64,000 bases of DNA, taken from JAUIAS01 sp030425395. Lineage in GTDB: Bacteria; Pseudomonadota; Alphaproteobacteria; Rhodobacterales; Rhodobacteraceae. Positions 8,060-16,354 of the stretch are shown here, piece by piece. Numbering within the stretch: position 1 is the first letter of the stretch; each line of letters starts with the position of its first letter. The notes under the pieces are model-generated. The model worked only from the letters and a program-made list of their open reading frames with translations. It ran no database searches and had not been told where the DNA came from. Location: positions 2,046,001 to 2,110,000 of the forward strand of contig CP121336.1 of the NCBI GenBank assembly GCA_043553855.1, written 5' to 3'. Made by a program: the position numbers and the translations under genes.

Positions 8060-8530
8060 ATGTCTGATCTGAACAAAAGCGGCTTTGTGTCGGGCTATCT
8101 GCTGTATCTGTTGGCTGCATCAAGCGATCGGGCAAGCGCGCAGTTTCATGCCCATGTCCGGGCGCAGGGTCTGCGGGTTCCAGAGTGGCGGGTTCTGGCG
8201 TGTCTGGTGGATGATGACGGGATGATGATCACGCAATTGGCCAAACTGTCATTGATGGAGCAGTCCCGGATGACGCGCATCGTGGATCAGATGGATGCAA
8301 GGGGGCTGGTCGCGCGGGCACCCGACAACGCGGACAAGCGCCGCGTTCGGGTTTGCCTGACCGAAAAGGGGCGGGCGCTGGCGGATAACCTTGTTGCCGA
8401 CGCCCGCGCCCATGAGGCGCGATTGCTGTCCTCTCTGGCGGATACAGATGCTGAACGCATCAAGGTTGTCTTGCAAACCTTGCTGGACACGCTTGAGGAG
8501 CGCGGTTCAGATGATCCGCAAAGCATGTGA
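8060..8530 (+). CDS. MarR-family transcriptional regulator of the Rieske/TRAP cluster
   Basis: A 156-residue winged-helix regulator. The DNA-binding core covers roughly residues 35-105: a helix with VPEWRVLACL, recognition region LMEQSRMTRIVDQM, and wing DNADKRRVRVCLT. MarR proteins usually repress neighbouring catabolic or transport genes until an aromatic ligand binds. The gene lies between the divergent Rieske operon and the TRAP transporter, with candidate operators on each side. By analogy with auxin-responsive MarR proteins at indole-acetate loci its ligand could be the pathway substrate; this is inference. Confidence 0.92.
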   Translation: MSDLNKSGFVSGYLLYLLAASSDRASAQFHAHVRAQGLRVPEWRVLACLVDDDGMMITQLAKLSLMEQSRMTRIVDQMDARGLVARAPDNADKRRVRVCLTEKGRALADNLVADARAHEARLLSSLADTDAERIKVVLQTLLDTLEERGSDDPQSM

Positions 8531-8550
8531 TTTCATATAACTTGACAAGA
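8531..8550 (+). promoter_or_regulatory. Candidate MarR site / -35 region ahead of the TRAP operon
   Basis: The segment directly after the marR stop reads TTTCATATAACTTGACAAGA. It shares TCATATAA and a following TTGA/CAAGA pattern with the marR-reductase gap at 8026-8046 and contains a consensus -35 hexamer (TTGACA at 8542-8547). No good -10 hexamer lies at the right distance. Shared control of uptake and catabolism by one regulator is the simplest reading. Confidence 0.4.
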
Positions 8551-8624
8551 TGGCGGTCCGAGTGCCAGCGTGAGCCCAGACCATAGCGGGCGGAGGTCCG
8601 TATATCGGCGAAAGGGAGGAAATA

Positions 8625-9638
8625 ATGAAACATTTTGCAAAGCTGGCAGGCGCGACCGCGCTTGGCCTGTGCCTGAGCGTATCCGCACTGGCTGCGGAGA
8701 CCAAATTGACCATCGCGAGCTGGGCACCACCCAGCCACCACATGAATTCGACCATGTGGCCGGAGCTGATCTCCCGCATGGAAGCGGCAACCGGCGGCGA
8801 AGTGACCGCAGAGATCAAATATGGTCTGGCTCCGCCGCCTGCGATGATGGACATGGTGCTTGACGGCGCGGCGGATATGACTTGGATTTTCAACGGGTAT
8901 AATCCGGGTCGTTTTGTCGGAACCAAGCTGATTGAATTGCCGGGCTATGAAGGAAATGCCGAACAGGCGTCCGTTGCTTATTGGCGTGTATACGATGCGA
9001 TGCTCAAGCAGCTTGATGAGCATAAAGGCGTCAAGGTCATTGGCCTGATGACACACGGACCCGGGCAGGTGCATGCGAACCGTCCGGTCAATGCGCTTTC
9101 GGATATTGATGGCCTAAAGGTTCGTATCGGCGGCGGTGTTGCCGGAGATATCGGCGCGAAGCTGGGGATGTCGGGCATTCGCGTTCCTGCCCCAAAGGTT
9201 TATGAAACCCTGGATTCCGGGGCAGCTGACGCGGTCGCGATGCCTGCTGAAGGTCGCAAGAGCTTTAAGCTGACCGAGGTTGCGCCGCATCTCTATGAGA
9301 TGCCGGGCGGGTTTTATCGCGGTGCATTCGCCCTGATCATGAGCCAGGAAGCGTTTGATGATCTTCCAGAGGCCGCGCAAAAGGCATTGGAAGAGCAAGT
9401 CTTCGGAGAGCCGCTCAGCCGTATGGCTGGTGGGGTCTGGGATATCGCCGATGCCAGCGGAATGGAAGCGACAGCAGCGGCCGCGGACAACACGGTGACA
9501 GTGGCCTCTGCGGAAGATCAGGCCGCGTTCAATGCGATTGCCGCCGAAGTGATCGACTCTGTCAAGGCCGAGGTGAATGCGCTGGGCGTGGATGCCGATG
9601 CCGCCATCGCCATGATCAAGGCCGAAATGGCCAAGTAA
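8625..9638 (+). CDS. dctP: TRAP transporter substrate-binding protein (DctP family)
   Basis: A 337-residue periplasmic solute receptor. It has a signal peptide with a lysine near the start, a hydrophobic core over residues 8-22 and a cleavage site around ALAA24. The mature part shows family features: the early strand KLTIASWAPPSHHMN, and the conserved basic region near LKVRIGGGVAGDIGAKLGM that binds the ligand carboxylate. It would capture an organic acid and deliver it to the DctQM permease encoded next. A good Shine-Dalgarno (GGGAGGA) precedes the ATG. The divergent Rieske operon and shared MarR suggest an aromatic acid ligand. Confidence 0.93.
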   Translation: MKHFAKLAGATALGLCLSVSALAAETKLTIASWAPPSHHMNSTMWPELISRMEAATGGEVTAEIKYGLAPPPAMMDMVLDGAADMTWIFNGYNPGRFVGTKLIELPGYEGNAEQASVAYWRVYDAMLKQLDEHKGVKVIGLMTHGPGQVHANRPVNALSDIDGLKVRIGGGVAGDIGAKLGMSGIRVPAPKVYETLDSGAADAVAMPAEGRKSFKLTEVAPHLYEMPGGFYRGAFALIMSQEAFDDLPEAAQKALEEQVFGEPLSRMAGGVWDIADASGMEATAAAADNTVTVASAEDQAAFNAIAAEVIDSVKAEVNALGVDADAAIAMIKAEMAK

Positions 9639-9650
9639 TCCGAAAGGACC

Positions 9651-9690
9651 GGACCGGCGAATGCAGCGGCCTTCGCCGGTCCATTTTTTG
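9651..9690 (+). terminator. Intercistronic hairpin with T-run between dctP and dctQ
   Basis: A perfect 11-base-pair stem (GGACCGGCGAA at 9651-9661 with its complement at 9672-9682) has a 10-base loop and is followed by a run of six T. It has the form of an intrinsic terminator placed 12 bases after the receptor gene stop. Partial termination here would make far more receptor than membrane subunits, as is common in binding-protein-dependent operons. It also argues that DctQ starts at 9694 rather than at an in-frame ATG at 9661 inside the stem. Confidence 0.75.
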
Positions 9691-9693
9691 CTC

Positions 9694-10197
9694 ATGACCC
9701 GATTTGCCCCTTTCTTTCGCGCGCTGTCGTTGATCCCCATGGGGGTGGCGTCTGCTGTGCTCTTCTTTCTGATGGGAATGACGTTCTTTGACGTTGTTCT
9801 GCGCTCCGCGTTCAACAATCCGATCGAAGCCGCGCCAGAACTGACGCGGATGTCTGTCGCGGTGATCGTGTTTACGTCTCTGCCGGTGATTTCCGGCAAG
9901 GGCCATCATATCAATGTCGATCTGCTTGACCCCCTTTTCGCCCGCCTGCGCATAGACCGCATCTGGACGGCCCTAATGTCCCTGGCCTGCGGTGCGATGC
10001 TGTGGTGGCCTGCCAACCGGGTTGTCGACCTTGCCGAACGCGCACGCAGTTATGGTGACCTGACCGAATTCTTGCAGATCCCAACATTCTATATCTCTTG
10101 GCTGATTGCGATCATGACGTTCATCACGATGATCGTCTTGATCCTGCGTGGTCTTGCCTTGCTGTTTGCGCCGCGCCTGCTGGAGGACATCACATGA
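9694..10197 (+). CDS. dctQ: TRAP transporter small permease (DctQ family)
   Basis: A 167-residue integral membrane protein with four predicted helices, in the usual size range for DctQ. The conserved region ELTRMSVAVIVFTSLPVISGKGHHINVD is present (cited here by position, about residues 48-76). The ATG at 9694 is preferred because an upstream in-frame ATG (9661) is buried in a terminator hairpin. No strong ribosome-binding site is visible. The stop overlaps the DctM start (ATGA at 10194-10197). It anchors the receptor-permease complex in the inner membrane. Confidence 0.9.
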   Translation: MTRFAPFFRALSLIPMGVASAVLFFLMGMTFFDVVLRSAFNNPIEAAPELTRMSVAVIVFTSLPVISGKGHHINVDLLDPLFARLRIDRIWTALMSLACGAMLWWPANRVVDLAERARSYGDLTEFLQIPTFYISWLIAIMTFITMIVLILRGLALLFAPRLLEDIT

Positions 10198-11507
10198 CCG
10201 CTTCTTTGGTGGGGTTTGCTGCGGTTCTGGCGCTGGTTCTGCTGCGCATGCCCATTGCGTTTGCGATGGGGTTGGTCGGGATGATCGGCTATATGACCGA
10301 GAATTCATTTCGTGGTGCGATTTCCATGGTCGCACGCCTGATCATTGATGCCAGTCAGGATTATGGCCTGTCCGTGGTTCCCTTGTTCGTGTTGATGGGT
10401 CTTTTCGTCAATAAGGGCGGTATCGCGCGCGAACTCTACCAGGTATCAAACGCGTTTCTCGGTCACTTCCGGGGCGGCCTTGCGATGGCAACGATCATGG
10501 CCTGCGGCGGGTTCGCCGCGATTTCCGGGTCGTCGTTGGCGACGGCGGCGACCATGGCCAAGGTTGCCATGCCCGAAATGCGCAGGTTCGGCTATTCTGA
10601 TCGGCTTTCTACTGCGTCGATCGCTGCGGGTGGCACGCTTGGGATTCTCATCCCGCCTTCTGTGATTCTTGTGATTTATGGTCTGTTGACGGAAACAAGC
10701 ATCGGCCAGCTGTTCATCGCCGGAGTGATTCCGGGTGCGCTTGGCATTCTGTTTTATCTTTTTGCGGTGCGCTGGTCCGTCTGGCGCAATCCCGAAGCGG
10801 GACCGGCGGGCCCCAAGGCAACTTGGTCCCAACGGTTTGACGCGATCAAAGGCGTCTGGGCCGTTCTGTTGCTGTTCTTCTTGGTGATTGGCGGGCTTTA
10901 CGGCGTTTTGAATGTCTGGCCGGTTTACCTGCGCTTTTCGCCGACCGAAGCGGCGGGAATGGGCGCGGCAGGCGCGTTCTTGATTGCTTGGGCGCGCGGG
11001 GGGCTGAACCTGTCCGGCACTTTTGAGGTGTTGCGCGAAACGGCGATGACAACGGCCAGCCTGTTTGCGGTGCTGATCGGGGCGTGGATTTTTTCCAACT
11101 TTGTCAATATCGCAGGGTTGCCTGAGGCGCTGCGCGGCGCGGTCACGGCCTATGACGTGCCACCATGGGCCGTGATGGCGATGATCCTCGCCATTTACAT
11201 CGTTCTGGGTTGTGTCTTTGAAAGCCTGTCGATGCTGTTGTTGACGGTCCCGATTTTCTTCCCGCTCGTGACGAGCCTTGGGTATGATCCGGTCTGGTTT
11301 GGCATCATCGTGGTTGTCGTGACTGAAATCAGCCTGATCACGCCGCCGGTCGGATTGAATGTCTTTGTGCTCAAGGGCGTGGTGGGGAACGTGACCACCG
11401 GGACAATCTTCCGCGGGGTCACGCCATTCTGGGTCGTCGATATCATCCGGCTGGCGTTGTTGCTTGCCGTGCCTGCGCTGGCGCTTTACCTGCCCAGCCA
11501 GATGTAG
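10194..11507 (+). CDS. dctM: TRAP transporter large permease (DctM family)
   Basis: A 437-residue, very hydrophobic protein with about twelve membrane segments, the ion-coupled channel of the TRAP system. Typical DctM features include the GGFAAISGSSLATAATM segment near residue 103 and the late region EISLITPPVGLNVFVLKG. Import would be driven by a sodium or proton gradient. The start at 10194 overlaps the dctQ stop; a longer reading frame begins inside dctQ but makes no sense for the family. Four bases separate its stop from the convergent thioesterase gene. Confidence 0.93.
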   Translation: MTASLVGFAAVLALVLLRMPIAFAMGLVGMIGYMTENSFRGAISMVARLIIDASQDYGLSVVPLFVLMGLFVNKGGIARELYQVSNAFLGHFRGGLAMATIMACGGFAAISGSSLATAATMAKVAMPEMRRFGYSDRLSTASIAAGGTLGILIPPSVILVIYGLLTETSIGQLFIAGVIPGALGILFYLFAVRWSVWRNPEAGPAGPKATWSQRFDAIKGVWAVLLLFFLVIGGLYGVLNVWPVYLRFSPTEAAGMGAAGAFLIAWARGGLNLSGTFEVLRETAMTTASLFAVLIGAWIFSNFVNIAGLPEALRGAVTAYDVPPWAVMAMILAIYIVLGCVFESLSMLLLTVPIFFPLVTSLGYDPVWFGIIVVVVTEISLITPPVGLNVFVLKGVVGNVTTGTIFRGVTPFWVVDIIRLALLLAVPALALYLPSQM

Positions 11508-11511
11508 GCTC

Positions 11512-11943
11512 TCAGAAGCCCAATTCTTCCTGTGTTGTCAGGCGCTCTTGGAGCGCTTGACGCATCGCATCGGGCCATTCGATGGATGTATGCTTGTCCA
11601 GATCGCTGGCAGCCAGAACCTGCGTCGAGCTCCAGCGCACTTCTTCTCCGCAGCTGATGCGGTGACGCACGGTAACGGAACTCCGCCCAACCCGGATCAC
11701 GCCGACGTCAAACCGCAAGGTTTCGCCAAAGAAGGAAGGCTTGGAAAAGTCACAACTCAGATGAACGGTCGGCGTGCCCCAGCGTTCATTCCAGATGATG
11801 TGATGCCATGGAAAGCCCATGACAGCCCAGAATTCTTCGTTCACCCCATTCAGGATATCCAGGTAGGACGGGAAATAGGCGGTTCCCGAAATATCGCAAT
11901 CGCCGAACCGCAATTCGCGTTCGGTTGTGAAAATCTTGGTCAA
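11512..11943 (-). CDS. 4HBT-family (hot-dog fold) acyl-CoA thioesterase
   Basis: A 143-residue hot-dog thioesterase related to 4-hydroxybenzoyl-CoA thioesterases. The catalytic region RELRFGDCDISGTAYFPSYL is near the N-terminus, with the conserved Asp after FG. I take the start as TTG at 11943, which has a good GGGAG Shine-Dalgarno nearby; no ATG is available at a sensible place. It would hydrolyse an acyl or aryl-acetyl CoA to the free acid. It diverges from the MarR gene at 12120 and sits next to an aryl-pyruvate oxidoreductase that would make aryl-acetyl-CoA, so the two may work in series. Confidence 0.85.
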   Translation of the reverse strand: MTKIFTTERELRFGDCDISGTAYFPSYLDILNGVNEEFWAVMGFPWHHIIWNERWGTPTVHLSCDFSKPSFFGETLRFDVGVIRVGRSSVTVRHRISCGEEVRWSSTQVLAASDLDKHTSIEWPDAMRQALQERLTTQEELGF

Positions 11944-12069
11944 GTGGCTCTCCCTGTTCTGGCCTTGTCGTCCGGTTGTCGTCTTTTCATGCCTCCGTGA
12001 TTGCGGGGCCGAAGAGAAATGACAAGAGAAGACTTGAAAATCGGCCAAAGCGCCGCCGGAAAGCTTGCA

Positions 12070-12081
12070 TTTGCATGTAAA
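12070..12081. promoter_or_regulatory. Palindrome in the thioesterase/marR divergent gap
   Basis: TTTGCATGTAAA pairs in ten of its twelve positions around a CATG centre. It lies in the 176-base gap between the divergent thioesterase and MarR genes, 38 bases before the MarR ATG. It is a reasonable binding site for the MarR protein encoded next to it. No other strong repeat is visible in the gap. Confidence 0.4.
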
Positions 12082-12119
12082 TTCGGGAACGCTGTGCCGA
12101 CAATTTGGGATTGCCCAGG

Positions 12120-12599
12120 ATGGCATTGACACAGAACAACACCGGCGACGCATCCTCTTTCGCGGATCTCGGACTCGAGCGTTTCGCCCCCTATTTGATG
12201 AATCGGATCATGGGGCGGTACAACGCGACCATGCGTGCGCAGATGTCCGCGCTGGGGCTGAGCACTGCCAAGATGCGGGCGCTGGCGATCCTGTCTATCG
12301 AAGACGGCCTTCCGATCACGGTTCTGGGTGTTTATGCGGTTATCGAGCAATCGACCCTGTCGCGCGCGCTTGTCGGGCTTGAAGCCGAAGGCCTTGTCAC
12401 AAGACAGGCGTCGCCCGAAGATCAGAGATCATATTGCATCTATCTGACTGATGAGGGGCGCAGGATTAACGATCAACTCTGGCCCCAGATGCGAGCAGGG
12501 CAAGAAACCATGTTCAAGGGCATCGACGCCCAAGAGCGCGCCGCGTTCCTTGCCACATTGAAAAAGATGCTGGCCAATATCCGCGTTCACGATTTTTGA
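12120..12599 (+). CDS. MarR-family transcriptional regulator of the ior module
   Basis: A 159-residue winged-helix regulator with the recognition region YAVIEQSTLSRALVGLEAEG and wing SPEDQRSYCIYLTDEG. The ATG at 12120 is preferred to a TTG fifteen bases upstream; TTGGGA lies about nine bases ahead of it. Its stop is seven bases before the iorA-like gene, so it is probably cotranscribed with the oxidoreductase genes and regulates both them and the divergent thioesterase. The ligand is unknown; aryl-acetates or their CoA esters are plausible. Confidence 0.88.
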   Translation: MALTQNNTGDASSFADLGLERFAPYLMNRIMGRYNATMRAQMSALGLSTAKMRALAILSIEDGLPITVLGVYAVIEQSTLSRALVGLEAEGLVTRQASPEDQRSYCIYLTDEGRRINDQLWPQMRAGQETMFKGIDAQERAAFLATLKKMLANIRVHDF

Positions 12600-12606
12600 G
12601 GCACTC

Positions 12607-14754
12607 ATGGCAGAACGATCATTCAAAAGAGAAGTTCAGGATTTGCGACTGGGGGCGGGAGACACGTTCACAGGTGAAGGTATCCTGGCGATCACCAAAG
12701 CTCTGCTTGAAAGCGGTGTGGGCTATGTTGGCGGGTATCAAGGCGCACCGATCAGCCATCTTATGGACGTTCTTGCCGACGCCGAGGATTTGCTGGGCGA
12801 ACTTGGCGTGCGCTACGAGGCCAACGCCTCGGAGGCTGCTGCAGCGGCGATGCTGGCGGCATCGGTGCACTACCCGATCCGGGGGGCTGTCACCTTCAAG
12901 GGGCCGGTCGGTGTCAATGTCGCTTCTGACGCGCTGGCCAATCTGGCATCGTCTGGGGTGACTGGCGGTGCGTTGGTCATCGTCGGCGAGGATTACGGCG
13001 AAGGGTCGTCGATCATGCAGGAACGCAGTCATGCCTTTGCGATGAAATCGCAGTTCTGGCTGATGGACCCGCGCCCCAATCTGCCGTCCATCGTGCGGGC
13101 GGTCAAACAGGGGTTCGATTTGTCAGAGGCCTCCAACACACCTGTTATGCTGATGGTGCGGATCAGGTCGTGTCACGTGACGGGCAGCTTTGAATGCGCG
13201 GACAATGTTTCTCCGCCGCTGAGCGTTCGCGACGCACTGGCAGAACCGCGCCGGGATTTTGCCCGCGTTGTGCTGCCTCCGATGTCCTATGCACACGAAC
13301 ACGACAAGGTCGAAAACCGCTGGCCTGCAGCCGAACAGTTCATCATGGACAATGGCTTGAACGAAACCTTCGGGCCAGAAGATGCGCCGGTAGGCATCGT
13401 GGTTCAGGGCGGGATGTTCAATGGCGTCATCCGCGCGCTGCAGCGACTGGGGCTTGCCGATATCGAAGGGCATTCCGCCATTCCAATTTATGTTCTCAAC
13501 GTCACCTATCCCTTGGTTCAGGATGAATTCCTGACCTTTGCCAAGGACAAGAACGCGTTGCTTGTTGTGGAAGAAGGCCAGCCCGAGTTCATTGAGCAGG
13601 GGCTCGCCACCGTTCTTAACCGTGCGGGATCGCCAGTGCGCCTGCATGGCAAGGATGTTTTCCCTATGGCGGGGGAATATACGGGGCAAGTCATGCTTGA
13701 TAGCGTGACGCAGTTCCTGCGGAACGCGGCTCCGCAGCTATTGCCGGGGCAGGCGCGCGCGCCAAATGCACCGCCGCCTGAAATTCCTGATTTGTCCAAA
13801 ACCGTGCCTATCCGGCCTCCGGGGTTTTGCACCGGTTGCCCCGAACGCCCTATCTTTGCCGCGATGAAGCTGGTCGAAGGCGAATTGGGCAAGCACCAGA
13901 TCAGCGGCGATATCGGGTGTCACCTTTTCGCCAGTCTCCCGCCGTTTGAAATCGGCGGATCGACCATGGGTTACGGTCTTGGACCGGCATCGAACGCCGC
14001 CTTTGATGGCGGCGGCAAAAAACGGGCAGTATCGTTCATCGGGGACGGCGGGTTCTGGCACAACGGGTTGAGTTCGTCTTTCGGCAACATGGTTTTCAAC
14101 CGTTCGGACAGTGTGGCGATCGTGGTGGATAATTACTATTCTGCTGCCACGGGCGGGCAGGATGTCCTGTCTTCGCGATCCAACAACCCGTCCAAGGCAA
14201 CGGGCCATCCAATTTCCAAAGCGCTTGAAGGCATCGGTGTGAAATGGGTGCGCCAGATCGACCACACTTATGACGTTGCCAAAATGCGTGACACAATTCG
14301 CGAAGCGCTGACCACGGACTATGACGGTCCCAAGGTTATCGTTGCCTCGTCGGAATGCATGCTCAATCGCCAGCGCCGCGAAAAGCCGCAACGCGCCGCC
14401 GCCATTGCAGATGGCAGGCGGGTGGAAGCCCCGCGTTTCGGCGTCGATGAAGACATTTGCACCGGTGACCACGCCTGTATCCGGCTGTCGGGTTGCCCTT
14501 CCCTGTCGCTCAAGACGCTGGATGATCCTCTGCGCGACGATCCGGTGGCCAGCATAGACCAGACCTGCGTTGGTTGTGGCAATTGCGGTGAAGTGGCCGA
14601 TGCCGCAGTTTTGTGCCCGTCATTCTATCGCGCGGATATCGTTCACAACCCATCCCGGTGGGAGGCCCGCAAGGACCGCTGGCGCCGCCGCGTCATTGGA
14701 TGGTTGCAAGCCCGCCGCGCCCGGAGCCATTTGCAATTCGGAGGCGGCGTATGA
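12607..14754 (+). CDS. iorA: Indolepyruvate:ferredoxin oxidoreductase-like, alpha subunit
   Basis: A 715-residue thiamine-diphosphate enzyme that would decarboxylate an aryl-pyruvate oxidatively to an aryl-acetyl-CoA, reducing ferredoxin. An N-terminal pyrimidine-binding domain (GYQGAPISHLMDVL) is followed by a linker with a CTGC pair. The diphosphate-binding domain contains GDGGFWHNG and a downstream DNYYSAATGG, the usual binding signature. The C-terminus has cysteine clusters typical of iron-sulfur domains, including CVGCGNCGEVADAAVLCP. The stop overlaps the beta start (ATGA). Substrate preference (indole- versus phenyl-pyruvate) cannot be read from sequence. Confidence 0.85.
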   Translation: MAERSFKREVQDLRLGAGDTFTGEGILAITKALLESGVGYVGGYQGAPISHLMDVLADAEDLLGELGVRYEANASEAAAAAMLAASVHYPIRGAVTFKGPVGVNVASDALANLASSGVTGGALVIVGEDYGEGSSIMQERSHAFAMKSQFWLMDPRPNLPSIVRAVKQGFDLSEASNTPVMLMVRIRSCHVTGSFECADNVSPPLSVRDALAEPRRDFARVVLPPMSYAHEHDKVENRWPAAEQFIMDNGLNETFGPEDAPVGIVVQGGMFNGVIRALQRLGLADIEGHSAIPIYVLNVTYPLVQDEFLTFAKDKNALLVVEEGQPEFIEQGLATVLNRAGSPVRLHGKDVFPMAGEYTGQVMLDSVTQFLRNAAPQLLPGQARAPNAPPPEIPDLSKTVPIRPPGFCTGCPERPIFAAMKLVEGELGKHQISGDIGCHLFASLPPFEIGGSTMGYGLGPASNAAFDGGGKKRAVSFIGDGGFWHNGLSSSFGNMVFNRSDSVAIVVDNYYSAATGGQDVLSSRSNNPSKATGHPISKALEGIGVKWVRQIDHTYDVAKMRDTIREALTTDYDGPKVIVASSECMLNRQRREKPQRAAAIADGRRVEAPRFGVDEDICTGDHACIRLSGCPSLSLKTLDDPLRDDPVASIDQTCVGCGNCGEVADAAVLCPSFYRADIVHNPSRWEARKDRWRRRVIGWLQARRARSHLQFGGGV

Positions 14755-16295
14755 CCCAGCATCAGGCGGTTTTTTCCCCCCAAGGGGCCGATAGCACACA
14801 GGCCATCACCAAGCTGGTGGTGATGGCGGTCGGCGGGCAGGGAGGTGGCGTTTTGACGAACTGGATCGAGTCGGTCGCGCGCGATGCGGGACGGGCGGTT
14901 CAGGCGACATCGGTTGCTGGCGTCGCGCAGAGGACTGGTGCTACGATCTACTACGTCGAAATCGGTCCCGAGGGGGTAAAGGCACCGATCTTTTCGCTGG
15001 CTCCCGCCGCAGGGGATGTGGATATCCTTATCGCGGCTGAATTGATGGAGGCAGGTCGCGCGATCCAGCGCGGTTTTGTAACACCGGACCGTACTGTTCT
15101 GATTGCATCCGAACATCGCGCGCTGGCAGTGTCGGAAAAGATGGTGCCCGGCAACGGGATCGCCTCGGGCGAGGAAGTTCTGGCTGCGGCGTCGGTCGCG
15201 GCGCGTCAGTATTACGGAGCCGATATGGAGCGTCTGGCCGTGGCGCAGGGGTCCGTTATCTCGGCCAGCCTCTTGGGCGCATTGGCAGGCTCAGGGGCTT
15301 TGCCTTTTGCGCGCGAAGCATTCGAGACGGCCATTCGGAAATCCGGGAAGGGTGTCGATGCCAGCCTTGCCGCCTTTGGCAAAGGATTTGACGCGGTGTC
15401 TACACCGCCGCGCACGGCACAACCGGCGCAACCGACCAAAGCCCTTGGCGCGATTACAGGTCCCAAGGCCGAGCAGGTGGCGTGGGATCGTCTGGTTGCG
15501 CGGGTGTCGGGCTTGCCTGCACCGGTGCGCGATATGACCAGTGCCGGACTGGAAAAGGTTGTCGCGTTTCAGAATACGGCATATGGCGCGGACTATATGG
15601 ACCGCATCGAAGGCATCGTCTCAAGCGACCGTGCCGATCAGGGATTTGCTCTGACGCTTGAGGCGGCGAAATACATCGCCAACGCGATGGCCTATGATGA
15701 CGTTATCCGCGTTGCGGATCGAAAAACACGCGCCGCGCGCCTGCCGAGGATCGAAGGAGAAATGGCCCGAAAGGCAGATCAGATTCTCCAGATCACTGAA
15801 TTTCTGCACCCGCGCGCCGAAGAAATCGCAAGCCTTCTGCCGGCTCGGTTGGGGGCACGGGTAGAGGCGTCACCGAAATGGATGGCGCGTCTGGATCGGT
15901 GGTTTAATCGCGGGCGGCGTCTGCGCAGTGACACGCTCGGCGGGTTCTTGCAGTTGTATCTGGTGGCCGGGTTGCGGGGCTACCGTCCCAAAACCCGCCG
16001 TCATGAGGTTGAGCGCGCGCACCTTGAGGCCTGGCTGACGCAGGTCACGCGATATAGCGAAGTCAACTACGATCTGGCCGTCGAGGTGTTGCGCTGTCGG
16101 CGTCTGATCAAGGGATATTCAGATACGCATGCTCGGGGTCTGTCCAAATTTGACAAGGTGATGGAGGGCATCGGCCTTGTTGCCGGGCGCAAGGACGCGG
16201 CGGACTGGGCGCGTCGTTTGCGCGAGGCCGCGTTGCAGGACGAAGGCGGAGACGCGCTCGATGGGGCTCTTGCCACGGTCCGTTCCTTTGTGTGA
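14751..16295 (+). CDS. Indolepyruvate oxidoreductase-like, beta subunit with long C-terminal extension
   Basis: A 514-residue protein. Residues 20-200 are a gamma/IorB-type domain opening with KLVVMAVGGQGGGVLTNW and containing TSVAGVAQRTGATIYYVEIG. The remaining 300 residues match, from memory, the DUF6537 extension seen in aerobic proteobacterial versions; this makes it much longer than archaeal IorB, which is about 200 residues. The ATG at 14751 overlaps the alpha-subunit stop; a longer frame from 14613 lies within iorA. The pair form one oxidoreductase. The extension may adapt the enzyme to aerobic life, but that is not established here. Confidence 0.85.
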   Translation: MTQHQAVFSPQGADSTQAITKLVVMAVGGQGGGVLTNWIESVARDAGRAVQATSVAGVAQRTGATIYYVEIGPEGVKAPIFSLAPAAGDVDILIAAELMEAGRAIQRGFVTPDRTVLIASEHRALAVSEKMVPGNGIASGEEVLAAASVAARQYYGADMERLAVAQGSVISASLLGALAGSGALPFAREAFETAIRKSGKGVDASLAAFGKGFDAVSTPPRTAQPAQPTKALGAITGPKAEQVAWDRLVARVSGLPAPVRDMTSAGLEKVVAFQNTAYGADYMDRIEGIVSSDRADQGFALTLEAAKYIANAMAYDDVIRVADRKTRAARLPRIEGEMARKADQILQITEFLHPRAEEIASLLPARLGARVEASPKWMARLDRWFNRGRRLRSDTLGGFLQLYLVAGLRGYRPKTRRHEVERAHLEAWLTQVTRYSEVNYDLAVEVLRCRRLIKGYSDTHARGLSKFDKVMEGIGLVAGRKDAADWARRLREAALQDEGGDALDGALATVRSFV

Positions 16296-16354
16296 TGGCT
16301 TGCAACCTTGCCGGGATGATGCGTTAAAGGCGTGACGATTATTACGGGGGTCAT

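Noticed and set aside
8542..8570. Sigma-70 promoter for dctP built on TTGACA
   Set aside because: No acceptable -10 hexamer lies 16-19 bases downstream, so only a candidate regulatory site is listed.
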